From NCBI GenBank assembly GCA_016295375.1, contig JAEDLI010000029.1, positions 1 through 23,472 of the forward strand: a DNA stretch of 23,472 bases, written 5' to 3'. Origin of the DNA: Fibrobacter sp. Its GTDB lineage: Bacteria; Fibrobacterota; Fibrobacteria; Fibrobacterales; Fibrobacteraceae. The first letter of the stretch is position 1. Each line of letters starts with the position of its first letter. Shown in pieces: positions 8,307 through 15,056 of this stretch. The position numbers and the translations under genes were made by a program. The notes beneath the pieces are model-generated. The model was given only the letters and a program-made list of their open reading frames with translations, had not been told where the DNA came from and did not search any database.

Positions 8307-9692
8307 ATGAAAATTCTTAGAGGCTTGTTAAGTGTAGGAGTTCTTGCCCTGGGCGTTACAACTGCTTTTGCCCAAGAGGCATTTCGCGAAGCGATAGACA
8401 ACCAGGATATCGCCACCGCTAAAAAAATGGTAAAGAACAACGAAATAGAAGAAATCTATTGCGGCAAGTTGAATGCCAACGACGCCGTAGCCGTCTTCGA
8501 GAAAATTTTCAAGTCCATGCCCGACGAATCCTTTGCCCAGTGCCCGTCGCAGTTTGCCTACGGCTACGGAGCAAAAGTCTGCGCCAACGCCAAGACGATG
8601 AATGCCTGTAGCGAAGTGGTAAGCTACCTGCTCATGGAAGGAACCGCCGGAAACGCTAACGCCCTGGAGACTTTAGACAAGGTGGTCAAGGCAGCCCTCA
8701 AGACCAAAGCCTTTGCCAAGCCCGTCAAGGAACAGGTGGACACCACCACATGGGTGGCCTGCCCCAAGAAAGGCAAGGACAAGGAATTCTGCAAGTTGCA
8801 GTGCGAGACCCAGGCCGATTCCCTGAACGACGAAGCCCGCAAGCAGACCTGCGCCACCAAGCCCGAACATTTCATCGAGACCACCATTACCGTCACCAAG
8901 CCCTCTCCCCTCTACGAAAAAATCCGCACGGGACTTACGGAAGGTTACTGGAAATCCCCCATGACCGTGGCGGAAAATTTTTCCAAACTAATTCAGGCAA
9001 ACGCAAAGGCCCTTTCTATTGCGGATTCGACTATCCCGAACATCGCCTACGTGAATCGTTGGGCCGACAAGCACAAGGCCGATTCTACGGAACTGCCCGG
9101 TGGCGAACTGTTCCGGTTCTGTACCGCCTGGCAACCGGCGGTAGATTCCATCTTGGCATCGAAAGAGTTTGAAACCCGCTGTCCCGTATTCGAGTACTTT
9201 ACAGACAACCGCGACGGACAGACCTACAAGGTCAAGGAAATCAACGGCACAAAGTGGTTCGTGCAGAACCTGAACTTTACCATGGAAGAAGGCTCCATGT
9301 GCTATGACCGCGAAGACGACAACTGCAAGGTATACGGACGCCTCTACACCCAAGAGGCCGCCCAAAAGGCCTGCCCCGAAGGAACTAGGCTTTCTACGGA
9401 CGAAGACTGGAAAATGTTAGAGATCTACGCCGGTGGCGCCAACACCGCCGCAGAACGTCTCCGCAGCAACGGGAGCGACAACTATGCCTTTACCGCCCTG
9501 TTCGGAGGCTACGCCAACAAGAACAACATCTCGGTCATCGTCGGCGAAGGCGCCTATTTCTGGACAAACCAGGATGGCGGCGACGGCCGAGGCGTAGCAC
9601 GCTCCATGTTCAGCACAGACAAAGAAGTTTCAAACATTTCTGTAGATAAGAAATTCTCCCTGTCGGTCCGCTGCGTGGTGAATAATGAGTAA
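8307..9692 (+). CDS. Secreted cysteine-rich protein with C-terminal FISUMP domain
   Basis: The protein has 461 residues. The signal peptide (MKILRGLLSVGVLALGVTTAFA) is cut before Gln23. Residues 24-300 are not recognised. They start with a short helical stretch (EAIDNQDIATAKKMVKNN) that looks ankyrin-like, and they are cysteine-rich. From about 303 a Fibrobacter succinogenes major paralogous domain follows: GQTYKVKEINGTKWFVQNLN, then KVYGRLYTQEAA, CPEGTRLSTDEDW, and SLSVRCV at the end. The domain's function is unknown, and it is expanded in Fibrobacter proteomes. The protein has 14 cysteines in all, suggesting disulfides in an extracytoplasmic location. The last codons and the TAA stop lie inside a heptamer array. 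Confidence 0.88.
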   Translation: MKILRGLLSVGVLALGVTTAFAQEAFREAIDNQDIATAKKMVKNNEIEEIYCGKLNANDAVAVFEKIFKSMPDESFAQCPSQFAYGYGAKVCANAKTMNACSEVVSYLLMEGTAGNANALETLDKVVKAALKTKAFAKPVKEQVDTTTWVACPKKGKDKEFCKLQCETQADSLNDEARKQTCATKPEHFIETTITVTKPSPLYEKIRTGLTEGYWKSPMTVAENFSKLIQANAKALSIADSTIPNIAYVNRWADKHKADSTELPGGELFRFCTAWQPAVDSILASKEFETRCPVFEYFTDNRDGQTYKVKEINGTKWFVQNLNFTMEEGSMCYDREDDNCKVYGRLYTQEAAQKACPEGTRLSTDEDWKMLEIYAGGANTAAERLRSNGSDNYAFTALFGGYANKNNISVIVGEGAYFWTNQDGGDGRGVARSMFSTDKEVSNISVDKKFSLSVRCVVNNE

Positions 9693-9725
9693 TGAGTTGT
9701 GAGTTGTGAGTTTTGAGTAGTGAGT
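9684..9725 (+). repeat. Heptamer array, NNTGAGT type (6 units)
   Basis: Units are AATGAGT, AATGAGT, TGTGAGT, TGTGAGT, TTTGAGT and AGTGAGT. It begins within the last two codons of the FISUMP gene, whose TAA stop (9690-9692) spans the junction of units 1 and 2. TGA falls in every frame across three units. Confidence 0.92.
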
Positions 9726-9804
9726 TCTTATAATCGCGCCTTCGGCGCCTGATTGACAACCAATTTCACATTCCATACTTCACGTAAAACTTCTTGTTTC
9801 TATC
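9726..9804. other. Spacer between two inward-facing heptamer arrays
   Basis: The 79 bp hold a small hairpin (GCGCC, TTC, GGCGC at 9736-9748) without a T-tract. Nothing else recognisable is seen. No promoter for epmA is evident. Confidence 0.4.
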
Positions 9805-9853
9805 AGCCCTAACACCTACAACCTACTACCTAACCCCTAGATCCTAACCCCTT
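9805..9853 (-). repeat. Heptamer array, TAGGNNN type on the minus strand (6-7 units)
   Basis: Plus-strand units are AGCCCTA, ACACCTA, CAACCTA, CTACCTA, ACCCCTA, GATCCTA and a degraded ACCCCTT. Each of the first six ends in CCTA, which is TAGG on the minus strand. One further 7-nt step reaches the epmA ATG at 9860. Confidence 0.88.
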
Positions 9854-9859
9854 CCCACC

Positions 9860-10810
9860 ATGTTCTCTCCTACCTGCAATCGTGAAACCTGGATAAAGCG
9901 TCAAGACCTGATGCGCAAGGTTCGTGCATTCTTCGAAGCACGTGGAGTGTTGGAGGTAGAAACGCCGGTGCTGTCCAACGCTTGCGGCACCGACCCGCAG
10001 CTGGATTACTTCGAGATTGAATCGCCCCGCCGGTTCATGATGACCAGTCCGGAATTCCACATGAAGCGCCTGCTCTCGGCAGGTTTCGGCGACATCTTCC
10101 AGATTACCAAGTCCTTCCGCAAGGATGAATTCGGTGCACACCATAACAACGAATTCAGCATGGTGGAATGGTATCGCGTAGGCATGCCCCAGGAGCAGTT
10201 GATGGACGAGGTGGAAGCCCTGGTTTCGGAGATTCTCGGGAAACCCATCAACGCCCGCCGCACCCGCTGGATTGATGCCTTCAGGAATTACGCCGGAGTG
10301 AACCCCCTTACCGCCACCGACGGAGACTTCGTCGCAGCCTGCAGGTCCAAAGGCATTCCCCTCCCAGCCGCCTCTACTGACATGTCCCGCGAAGACTGGT
10401 GGGACTATCTGATGGTCTTTGCCGTAGAGCCGGCGTTAGCAAAGAATGGTCCGGAATTCATCTTGGATTACCCCCAGTCCCAGGCGGCTCTCGCCCAGAC
10501 CTACGTAGGCGAAGACGGCCACACCTGGGCTCGCCGGTTTGAACTGTTTGTGAATCAGGTGGAACTCTGCAACGGCTATACGGAACTAACCGATGCCAAG
10601 GAACAGCGCAGGCGTTTCGAGGCCGACCTTGAAATCCGCCGTAGGATGAACAAACCTTTGCCAACCGTAGACGAAAACTTCTTGCAGGCGCTGGAATCGG
10701 GGATGCCCGCCTGCTCCGGCGTGGCGCTGGGCCTGGACCGACTCTTTATGCTGGCCTTGAACAAGGCGGAAATCAAGGACGTGATTCTTTTCCCCAGCCC
10801 GATTGCGTAA
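9860..10810 (+). CDS. epmA: EF-P--(R)-beta-lysine ligase (EpmA/PoxA/GenX)
   Basis: A truncated class II lysyl-tRNA-synthetase paralogue that attaches (R)-beta-lysine to a lysine of elongation factor P. The 316 residues match the family length (E. coli 325), without the tRNA-binding domain of LysS. Visible are GVLEVETPVLS (29-39), TSPEFHMKRLL, motif 2 around FRKDEF with HNNEFSMVEWYR, and motif 3 GVALGLDRLFML (287-298). The N-terminal WIKRQDLMRKVRAFF fits the E. coli start region, supporting the ATG at 9860. That ATG has no Shine-Dalgarno and is preceded directly by a heptamer array. EpmB, EpmC and EF-P are not in the window. Confidence 0.92.
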   Translation: MFSPTCNRETWIKRQDLMRKVRAFFEARGVLEVETPVLSNACGTDPQLDYFEIESPRRFMMTSPEFHMKRLLSAGFGDIFQITKSFRKDEFGAHHNNEFSMVEWYRVGMPQEQLMDEVEALVSEILGKPINARRTRWIDAFRNYAGVNPLTATDGDFVAACRSKGIPLPAASTDMSREDWWDYLMVFAVEPALAKNGPEFILDYPQSQAALAQTYVGEDGHTWARRFELFVNQVELCNGYTELTDAKEQRRRFEADLEIRRRMNKPLPTVDENFLQALESGMPACSGVALGLDRLFMLALNKAEIKDVILFPSPIA

Positions 10811-10827
10811 GATGATCATTCCGGAAC

Positions 10828-10841
10828 GAGGATGACTCCTC
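10828..10841. repeat. Possible remnant of the REP-like element
   Basis: GAGGATGAC at 10828-10836 equals the right end of the element at 2605-2673 and likewise lies close to a heptamer array. GAGGA, TGAC, TCCTC forms a small hairpin. The match is short. Confidence 0.4.
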
Positions 10842-10861
10842 TTGTGACCATCACACCTCAT

Positions 10862-10910
10862 ACCCCTAGCCCCTAAATCCTAGATCCTAACCCCTAATCC
10901 CTATCCCCTA
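10862..10910 (-). repeat. Heptamer array, TAGGNNN type (7 units) running into the thioredoxin gene
   Basis: Plus-strand units are ACCCCTA, GCCCCTA, AATCCTA, GATCCTA, ACCCCTA, ATCCCTA and TCCCCTA. On the minus strand each unit starts with TAG. The minus-strand gene enters the array, so its last four residues (GDRD) and TAG stop at 10894-10896 are repeat sequence. Confidence 0.92.
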
Positions 10911-11415
10911 ATAACTTCTCTATCCGCCGCCGTAGCTCCGACTCGCTGGCATCACCCACGAAAACCTTGTCGATGTTGTCCTCTTTATCCACTAGGTAGC
11001 TTACGGGAATGACTCCTGGGTTTCCGAGAGCGTTCATGGCATCGTAGTTCCAATGGACCACGGTCCAGGGCATTTCCTTCGCCTTCTTGAATCGGGCCAT
11101 CACTTTCAGGTTCTCGTCTTCGTCAATCATCAAGATTTTTAACCCCCTGGGGCCGTATTCCCGATGGAATTTCTGGAGCATGGGGATTTCCATGAGGCAA
11201 CCAGGGCACCAGCTGGCACTCAAAACGATAAGTGTGGCAGTCCCCTTTTCACTTGCGTAGTCCGTCCGGCTGCCATCGGACTTCAGTGCCACAAAGTTCA
11301 CTACCGTCTTTGGGATTTCCCGAAAAGACCGTTCCAGGGAAACGGTGCGGTACAGGTAGATTCCCCCTAGCAAAACAAGGGGAATCAAAGCCCATTTTAG
11401 TGTAGAAATACGCAT
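10894..11415 (-). CDS. Membrane-anchored TlpA-like thioredoxin-fold protein
   Basis: The protein has 173 residues. An N-terminal transmembrane anchor (about 8-22, WALIPLVLLGGIYLY) puts the domain in the periplasm. The thioredoxin fold carries the redox pair Cys70/Cys73 in SASWCPGC and the cis-proline Pro137 in VIPVSYLVD. TlpA/ResA-type proteins reduce or exchange disulfides, for example in cytochrome c maturation or envelope folding; the target here is unknown. The C-terminal GDRD is encoded by the heptamer array and so is probably not conserved. The gene converges with epmA and is divergent from pilT. No clear ribosome site is visible. Confidence 0.87.
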   Translation of the reverse strand: MRISTLKWALIPLVLLGGIYLYRTVSLERSFREIPKTVVNFVALKSDGSRTDYASEKGTATLIVLSASWCPGCLMEIPMLQKFHREYGPRGLKILMIDEDENLKVMARFKKAKEMPWTVVHWNYDAMNALGNPGVIPVSYLVDKEDNIDKVFVGDASESELRRRIEKLLGDRD

Positions 11416-11453
11416 TGTGCCGTAGAATTTATGAAATTTCGCTCCTTTTTAGT

Positions 11454-11459
11454 TATATT
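11454..11459 (+). promoter_or_regulatory. -10 element of pilT-pilC, leaderless spacing
   Basis: TATATT, then 7 nt (CTTGAAT), then the ATG at 11467 that begins the PilT family N-terminus. There is no Shine-Dalgarno in between. A start at 11431 would place this hexamer inside the gene. Confidence 0.55.
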
Positions 11460-11466
11460 CTTGAAT

Positions 11467-12534
11467 ATGGCATACAATATTCAAGAACTTCTTTCTGAAA
11501 TGGTCAAACGCGGAGCCTCCGACTTGCATATCACGGCAGGTTCCCCTCCCCTACTCCGTATCTCCGGCAAACTCACCCCTATCGGGGCCGACAAGCTGAA
11601 ACCGGACGAGACCATGCGCATGACCTACAGCCTCATGAACGAGATGCAGAAGAAGACCTTCGAACAGCAGAAGGAATGCGATTTCTCCTTCGGTATTGCA
11701 AACCTTGCCCGTTTCCGTGCCAATGCCTACCTGCAGCGCGGTTGCGTGGCCCTCGCCCTCCGTATCATTCCGTTAGATATCCGCACCTTCAAGGACCTGG
11801 GTCTCCCGAAAATTTTGGCCGAGTTCACCACCCGTCCCTCGGGCCTGGTTCTGGTGACCGGTGCCACCGGTTCCGGTAAGTCCACGACCCTTGCCGCCAT
11901 GATCGACAAGATCAACAAGGAACGCCACGACCACATTCTCACCGTAGAAGACCCCATCGAATTTTTGCACAAGCACCAGGGTTGCATGGTGAACCAGCGC
12001 GAAGTGGGAAGCGACACCAACAGTTTCGCCCAGGCACTGAAGATGGCCCTCCGTCAGGACCCCGACGTGGTGCTCATCGGCGAAATGCGCGACCTGGAAA
12101 CCATCCGTGCCGCCCTTACCATCGCTGAAACAGGCCACTTGGCCTTTGCCACCTTGCATACCAACTCCTGCGTGCAGACCATCAACCGTATCGTGGACGC
12201 CTTCCCCAAAGGAGAGCAGCAGACGGTGCGTACCCAGCTGTCTTTTGTGCTCCAGGGCGTGATATGCCAGACTCTGGTTCCCCGCATTGGCGGCGGTCGT
12301 GTCATGGCCTACGAAATCATGAACGTGACTCCCGGTATCCGAGCCCTAATTCGCGACGACAAGGTGCACCAGATCGAATCCATGATCGAAATCGGCCAGA
12401 AGTTTGGCATGAACACCATGAACATGTGTCTCTGCGAATTGGTCAAGAACCGCAAGGTGGACCGTTTCGAAGCCCTTTCCCGCTCCCCCAGCCCCGACCA
12501 GCTGGAACAGCTGTTCGTGAAGGAAGGTGTGTAA
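11467..12534 (+). CDS. pilT: Type IV pilus retraction ATPase PilT
   Basis: A hexameric cytoplasmic ATPase that depolymerises type IV pili for twitching. The protein has 355 residues when started at the ATG at 11467, which gives MAYNIQELL and then GASDLHI as in other PilT proteins. An in-frame ATG at 11431 adds 12 residues with no family match. Visible are Walker A GATGSGKST (132-140), the Asp box around TVEDPIEFLH, Walker B DVVLIGEMRD (200-209), and the His box TGHLAFATLHTN. The gene is followed after 3 bp by pilC. No pilB or pilin gene lies in the window. Confidence 0.95.
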   Translation: MAYNIQELLSEMVKRGASDLHITAGSPPLLRISGKLTPIGADKLKPDETMRMTYSLMNEMQKKTFEQQKECDFSFGIANLARFRANAYLQRGCVALALRIIPLDIRTFKDLGLPKILAEFTTRPSGLVLVTGATGSGKSTTLAAMIDKINKERHDHILTVEDPIEFLHKHQGCMVNQREVGSDTNSFAQALKMALRQDPDVVLIGEMRDLETIRAALTIAETGHLAFATLHTNSCVQTINRIVDAFPKGEQQTVRTQLSFVLQGVICQTLVPRIGGGRVMAYEIMNVTPGIRALIRDDKVHQIESMIEIGQKFGMNTMNMCLCELVKNRKVDRFEALSRSPSPDQLEQLFVKEGV

Positions 12535-12537
12535 CCT

Positions 12538-13740
12538 ATGCCAGAGTTTTTGTACAAGGCCCAAAACACCCAGGGCAACGTTTTCCAGGGCTCCCTAGAA
12601 GCCAAGGACAAGGCCGAAGCCGAGTCCATGCTCCTGCGGCGCAGACTTGTTATCACCAGCCTGAAAAAGAAACCTACCGAAATCAAGATTAAAATTGGTT
12701 CGGGGATTTCGCATGCCGACATCGCCAGATTTACCCGTATGTTCTCGTCCATGAGTTCGGCGGGTCTTCCCATGCTCCAATGCTTGAATATTTTGGAAGA
12801 ACAGTGCGAAAACCCGGAACTTAAGTCCGTTATTCACAAAATCACTCAGTCCATCAACGGCGGTTCTTCTTTGGCAGACGCCCTGGCACAACACCCCAAG
12901 GTGTTCGGCCCCCTGTATACCAACATGGTGGCGGCAGGTGAAGCGGGTGGTATCTTGGACGGCATCCTTGCCCGTCTGGCAGAAACTCTTGAAAACCAGG
13001 AACGCCTAAAACGCAAGGTGAAAAAGGCACTGACCTACCCGGTAATGCTCGTGATTGTGGGTATCCTGGTGGTGATTGCCCTCATGACTTTTGTGGTGCC
13101 TACCTTTGCCGAACAGTTTGCCGCCCTCGATGCAGAACTCCCTGCCCCGACACTCGCGGTAATGTCCATATCTGATTTCATACGCGATAATGCGGCATTC
13201 ATGGTCATTGGCGTTGTCATCTTAATCGTTGGTTTCAAGCTGGCCATGAGAGTTCCTGCCGCCCGATTTGCCTGGGATGGCTTTATGCTGAAAGTTCCAA
13301 AACTAGGCGACCTGCAGATTAAATCTACAACAGCAAGCTTTGCCCGCACCCTGGGAACCCTTTTGAATGCAGGTGTGTCCATTATGGATTCCCTTAAGGT
13401 GGTGGCCTCTACCGTGAGCAACAAGGTGGTAGAAAAATCCATCAACAAGATTTCCATCGGCATCGCCGGTGGTAAATCCATCGCCGAACCCATGACCGAC
13501 GTTGGCATTTTCCCTCCCATGGTTATCCAGATGACCGGCGTGGGTGAAAAGACCGGTAACCTTGGTGGTATGCTCCTGAAGCTCGCGGACTTCTACGATG
13601 AAGAAGTGGACGCCGCCGTGGACGCCGTGGTGGGCATGATGGAACCGATGATCATCGTGTTCCTGGGCGGTGCCGTCGGTGGCTTGCTGATTGCTATGTA
13701 TATGCCTATGTTCTCGATGGGCGACGCCATCAAAGGGTGA
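12538..13740 (+). CDS. pilC: Type IV pilus inner-membrane platform protein PilC (GspF family)
   Basis: An inner-membrane assembly platform on which the PilB and PilT motors act. The protein has 400 residues with the standard GspF layout: a short N-terminal segment (EFLYKAQNTQGN), then two T2SSF domains at about 62-190 and 265-390. The first contains ARFTRMFSSMSSAGLPML and the second contains ASFARTLGTLLNAGVSIM, the repeated family motif. Membrane segments are at about 167-190, 214-235 and 370-392. The start lies 3 bp after pilT, with AAGGAAGG inside the pilT end as ribosome site, so the two are translated from one mRNA. It is followed by a large inverted repeat. Confidence 0.95.
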   Translation: MPEFLYKAQNTQGNVFQGSLEAKDKAEAESMLLRRRLVITSLKKKPTEIKIKIGSGISHADIARFTRMFSSMSSAGLPMLQCLNILEEQCENPELKSVIHKITQSINGGSSLADALAQHPKVFGPLYTNMVAAGEAGGILDGILARLAETLENQERLKRKVKKALTYPVMLVIVGILVVIALMTFVVPTFAEQFAALDAELPAPTLAVMSISDFIRDNAAFMVIGVVILIVGFKLAMRVPAARFAWDGFMLKVPKLGDLQIKSTTASFARTLGTLLNAGVSIMDSLKVVASTVSNKVVEKSINKISIGIAGGKSIAEPMTDVGIFPPMVIQMTGVGEKTGNLGGMLLKLADFYDEEVDAAVDAVVGMMEPMIIVFLGGAVGGLLIAMYMPMFSMGDAIKG

Positions 13741-13742
13741 TA

Positions 13743-13844
13743 TTTTGCCGAAAGCCGGCGCGATGCCTCGTTGCCCCCGGCCTCACGTATTAGCAATACG
13801 CTACGGCCGGTAAGGCGCCTCGCCTAGCTTGCCTTTCGACAAAA
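13743..13844. repeat. 102-bp nested inverted-repeat element
   Basis: The outer arms pair at 12 of 14 positions: TTTTGCCGAAAGCC at 13743-13756 with GCCTTTCGACAAAA at 13831-13844. Inside are GCCT/AGGC (13765-13768 and 13813-13816), CCGGCC/GGCCGG (13777-13782 and 13805-13810) and CGTATT, AGC, AATACG (13786-13800). Together these form one long stem-loop centred after pilC. No T-tract follows on either strand, so it is not a normal terminator. It could be a dispersed REP or MITE-type element. Confidence 0.75.
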
Positions 13845-13977
13845 TCTCGATTTTGGATAATAGCAAATCTTCTTTAAGCGAAATTTTGGATGTTGTGTTC
13901 GTCCAACAAAAAAAAACACTTGATACAGTTTTATAAAAATAAAGTTTAGGGTACTAACAGCCTCTTCAAAACGATTG
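13845..13977. other. AT-rich spacer upstream of the GH16 gene
   Basis: Contains a hairpin (CAAAAT, CTCG, ATTTTG at 13840-13855) that shares its left arm with the outer stem of the preceding element. A direct repeat ATTTTGGAT occurs at 13850-13858 and 13883-13891. A weak hairpin (TTGGA...TCCAA, 13886-13906) is followed by a nine-A run. No gene is seen. Confidence 0.4.
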
Positions 13978-13999
13978 TATATTATGGGAAAAAGAGAGG
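13978..13999 (+). promoter_or_regulatory. -10 element and ribosome site of the GH16 gene
   Basis: TATATT at 13978-13983 and AGAGAGG at 13993-13999, 7 nt before the ATG. The implied leader is about 17 nt. Confidence 0.55.
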
Positions 14000-14006
14000 T
14001 AATCCC

Positions 14007-14951
14007 ATGAAAACGAAATTCATTCTTCCAATTATTGCGCTAGGCCTGTTTGCCGCATGCTCCGACGACAGTAGCAGCGGTAATCCCACAGAACCAGGTA
14101 CCGATCCGACCGTGGAATCCTCTGCATCAGAGGAAACGCCCAGTTCCGATTCCACTCCCCTCGAACCCTTCCGTAAAGAAGTGGAAAATACAATTCCGAA
14201 CAACACCGCCACCGAAGTCGAAGACTTCGCCGACTACAAGTATTACGGTGCAGAACTCACCGGCAAGGATCAGTTCACCTACGGGCGCTTCGAGGCCCGC
14301 ATGAAGATGGTTTCCATCTCCGGTTCCGTAAGTTCCATGTTCCTTTATTACGATCCATCTTATCTGCTTGGTAACGAGCCGTGGAACGAAATCGACATCG
14401 AAGTCCTCGGAACCAATCCGGGAATGTGGCAATCCAACTTGATTACCCGTCTGCCAGACGAAGACAAGAAGAATCCCAAAATCACATCGGAATACAAGAC
14501 CGGGTTCGGATTCAATTCTACCGAAGACTTCCACCTGTTCGCCTTCGTGTGGACTCCCGAATATATTTCCTGGGAAATAGACAGTGTAGAAATCCGTCGT
14601 GATGTCATTGGCATGGATAAAGGACAGGTGGAATTCATGACACTGCAGCAATCCCTCCGCTTCAACCTGTGGGCATCAAAAAGCGCCGGCTGGACAGGAA
14701 AATTCACAGGCGCCGAACTGGCCGATGGTCCCGTGGCGCAAGAGATTGACTATGTCCGCGTATACAGTTACGACACAGAAACAAAGACTTTCACCAAGTC
14801 CTGGCAAGACGATTTCGACGGTGACGCGCTTGATACAAAGCACTGGAGCAAGGGCAACTGGGAAATGGAAAATGTCATGCTCTCGGCCAACAACATCGTA
14901 GTTGAAGACGGCAAGTGCAAACTGCTGATTTCACGAGTCAAAAAAGAATAA
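14007..14951 (+). CDS. Circularly permuted GH16 beta-glucanase, lipoprotein
   Basis: The protein has 314 residues. A lipoprotein signal ends in the lipobox FAAC (Cys18), followed by an acidic Ser/Thr/Glu/Pro linker to about 65. The GH16 domain begins in the middle of the normal fold (YGRFEARMKM, then SSMFLYY) and carries the catalytic motif NEIDIEVLG, with Glu128 as nucleophile, Asp130, and Glu132 as acid/base. It continues with FVWTPEYISWEID and SLRFNLWAS. The segment 264-309 (KSWQDDFDGDALDTKHW and following) is the strand that begins ordinary GH16 enzymes. This is the permuted order of the F. succinogenes lichenase, so mixed-linkage beta-glucan is the likely substrate. Unlike that enzyme it is lipid-anchored and lacks the C-terminal Ser-rich repeats. 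Confidence 0.92.
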   Translation: MKTKFILPIIALGLFAACSDDSSSGNPTEPGTDPTVESSASEETPSSDSTPLEPFRKEVENTIPNNTATEVEDFADYKYYGAELTGKDQFTYGRFEARMKMVSISGSVSSMFLYYDPSYLLGNEPWNEIDIEVLGTNPGMWQSNLITRLPDEDKKNPKITSEYKTGFGFNSTEDFHLFAFVWTPEYISWEIDSVEIRRDVIGMDKGQVEFMTLQQSLRFNLWASKSAGWTGKFTGAELADGPVAQEIDYVRVYSYDTETKTFTKSWQDDFDGDALDTKHWSKGNWEMENVMLSANNIVVEDGKCKLLISRVKKE

Positions 14952-14979
14952 CGCACAAAATTTTGCTCCTCCAAAAGTT

Positions 14980-15013
14980 CCCCGGGCACGCAAGCGCTCG
15001 GGGTTTTGCTTTT
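14980..15013 (+). terminator. Rho-independent terminator of the GH16 gene
   Basis: The stem CCCCGGGC (14980-14987) pairs with GCTCGGGG (14996-15003) with one G-U pair, and is followed by TTTTGCTTTT. It lies 28 bp after the stop codon. Confidence 0.85.
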
Positions 15014-15056
15014 CAGAAATGCGGCAGGGACCTGTCGTTCCTGCAAAAAGGATGCG

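Noticed and set aside
9736..9748. Terminator after the FISUMP gene.
   Set aside because: The GCGCC/GGCGC hairpin is short and is not followed by T residues.
13743..13844. Insertion sequence or terminator after pilC.
   Set aside because: No transposase frame, no target duplication and no T-tract are visible, so it is listed only as an inverted-repeat element.
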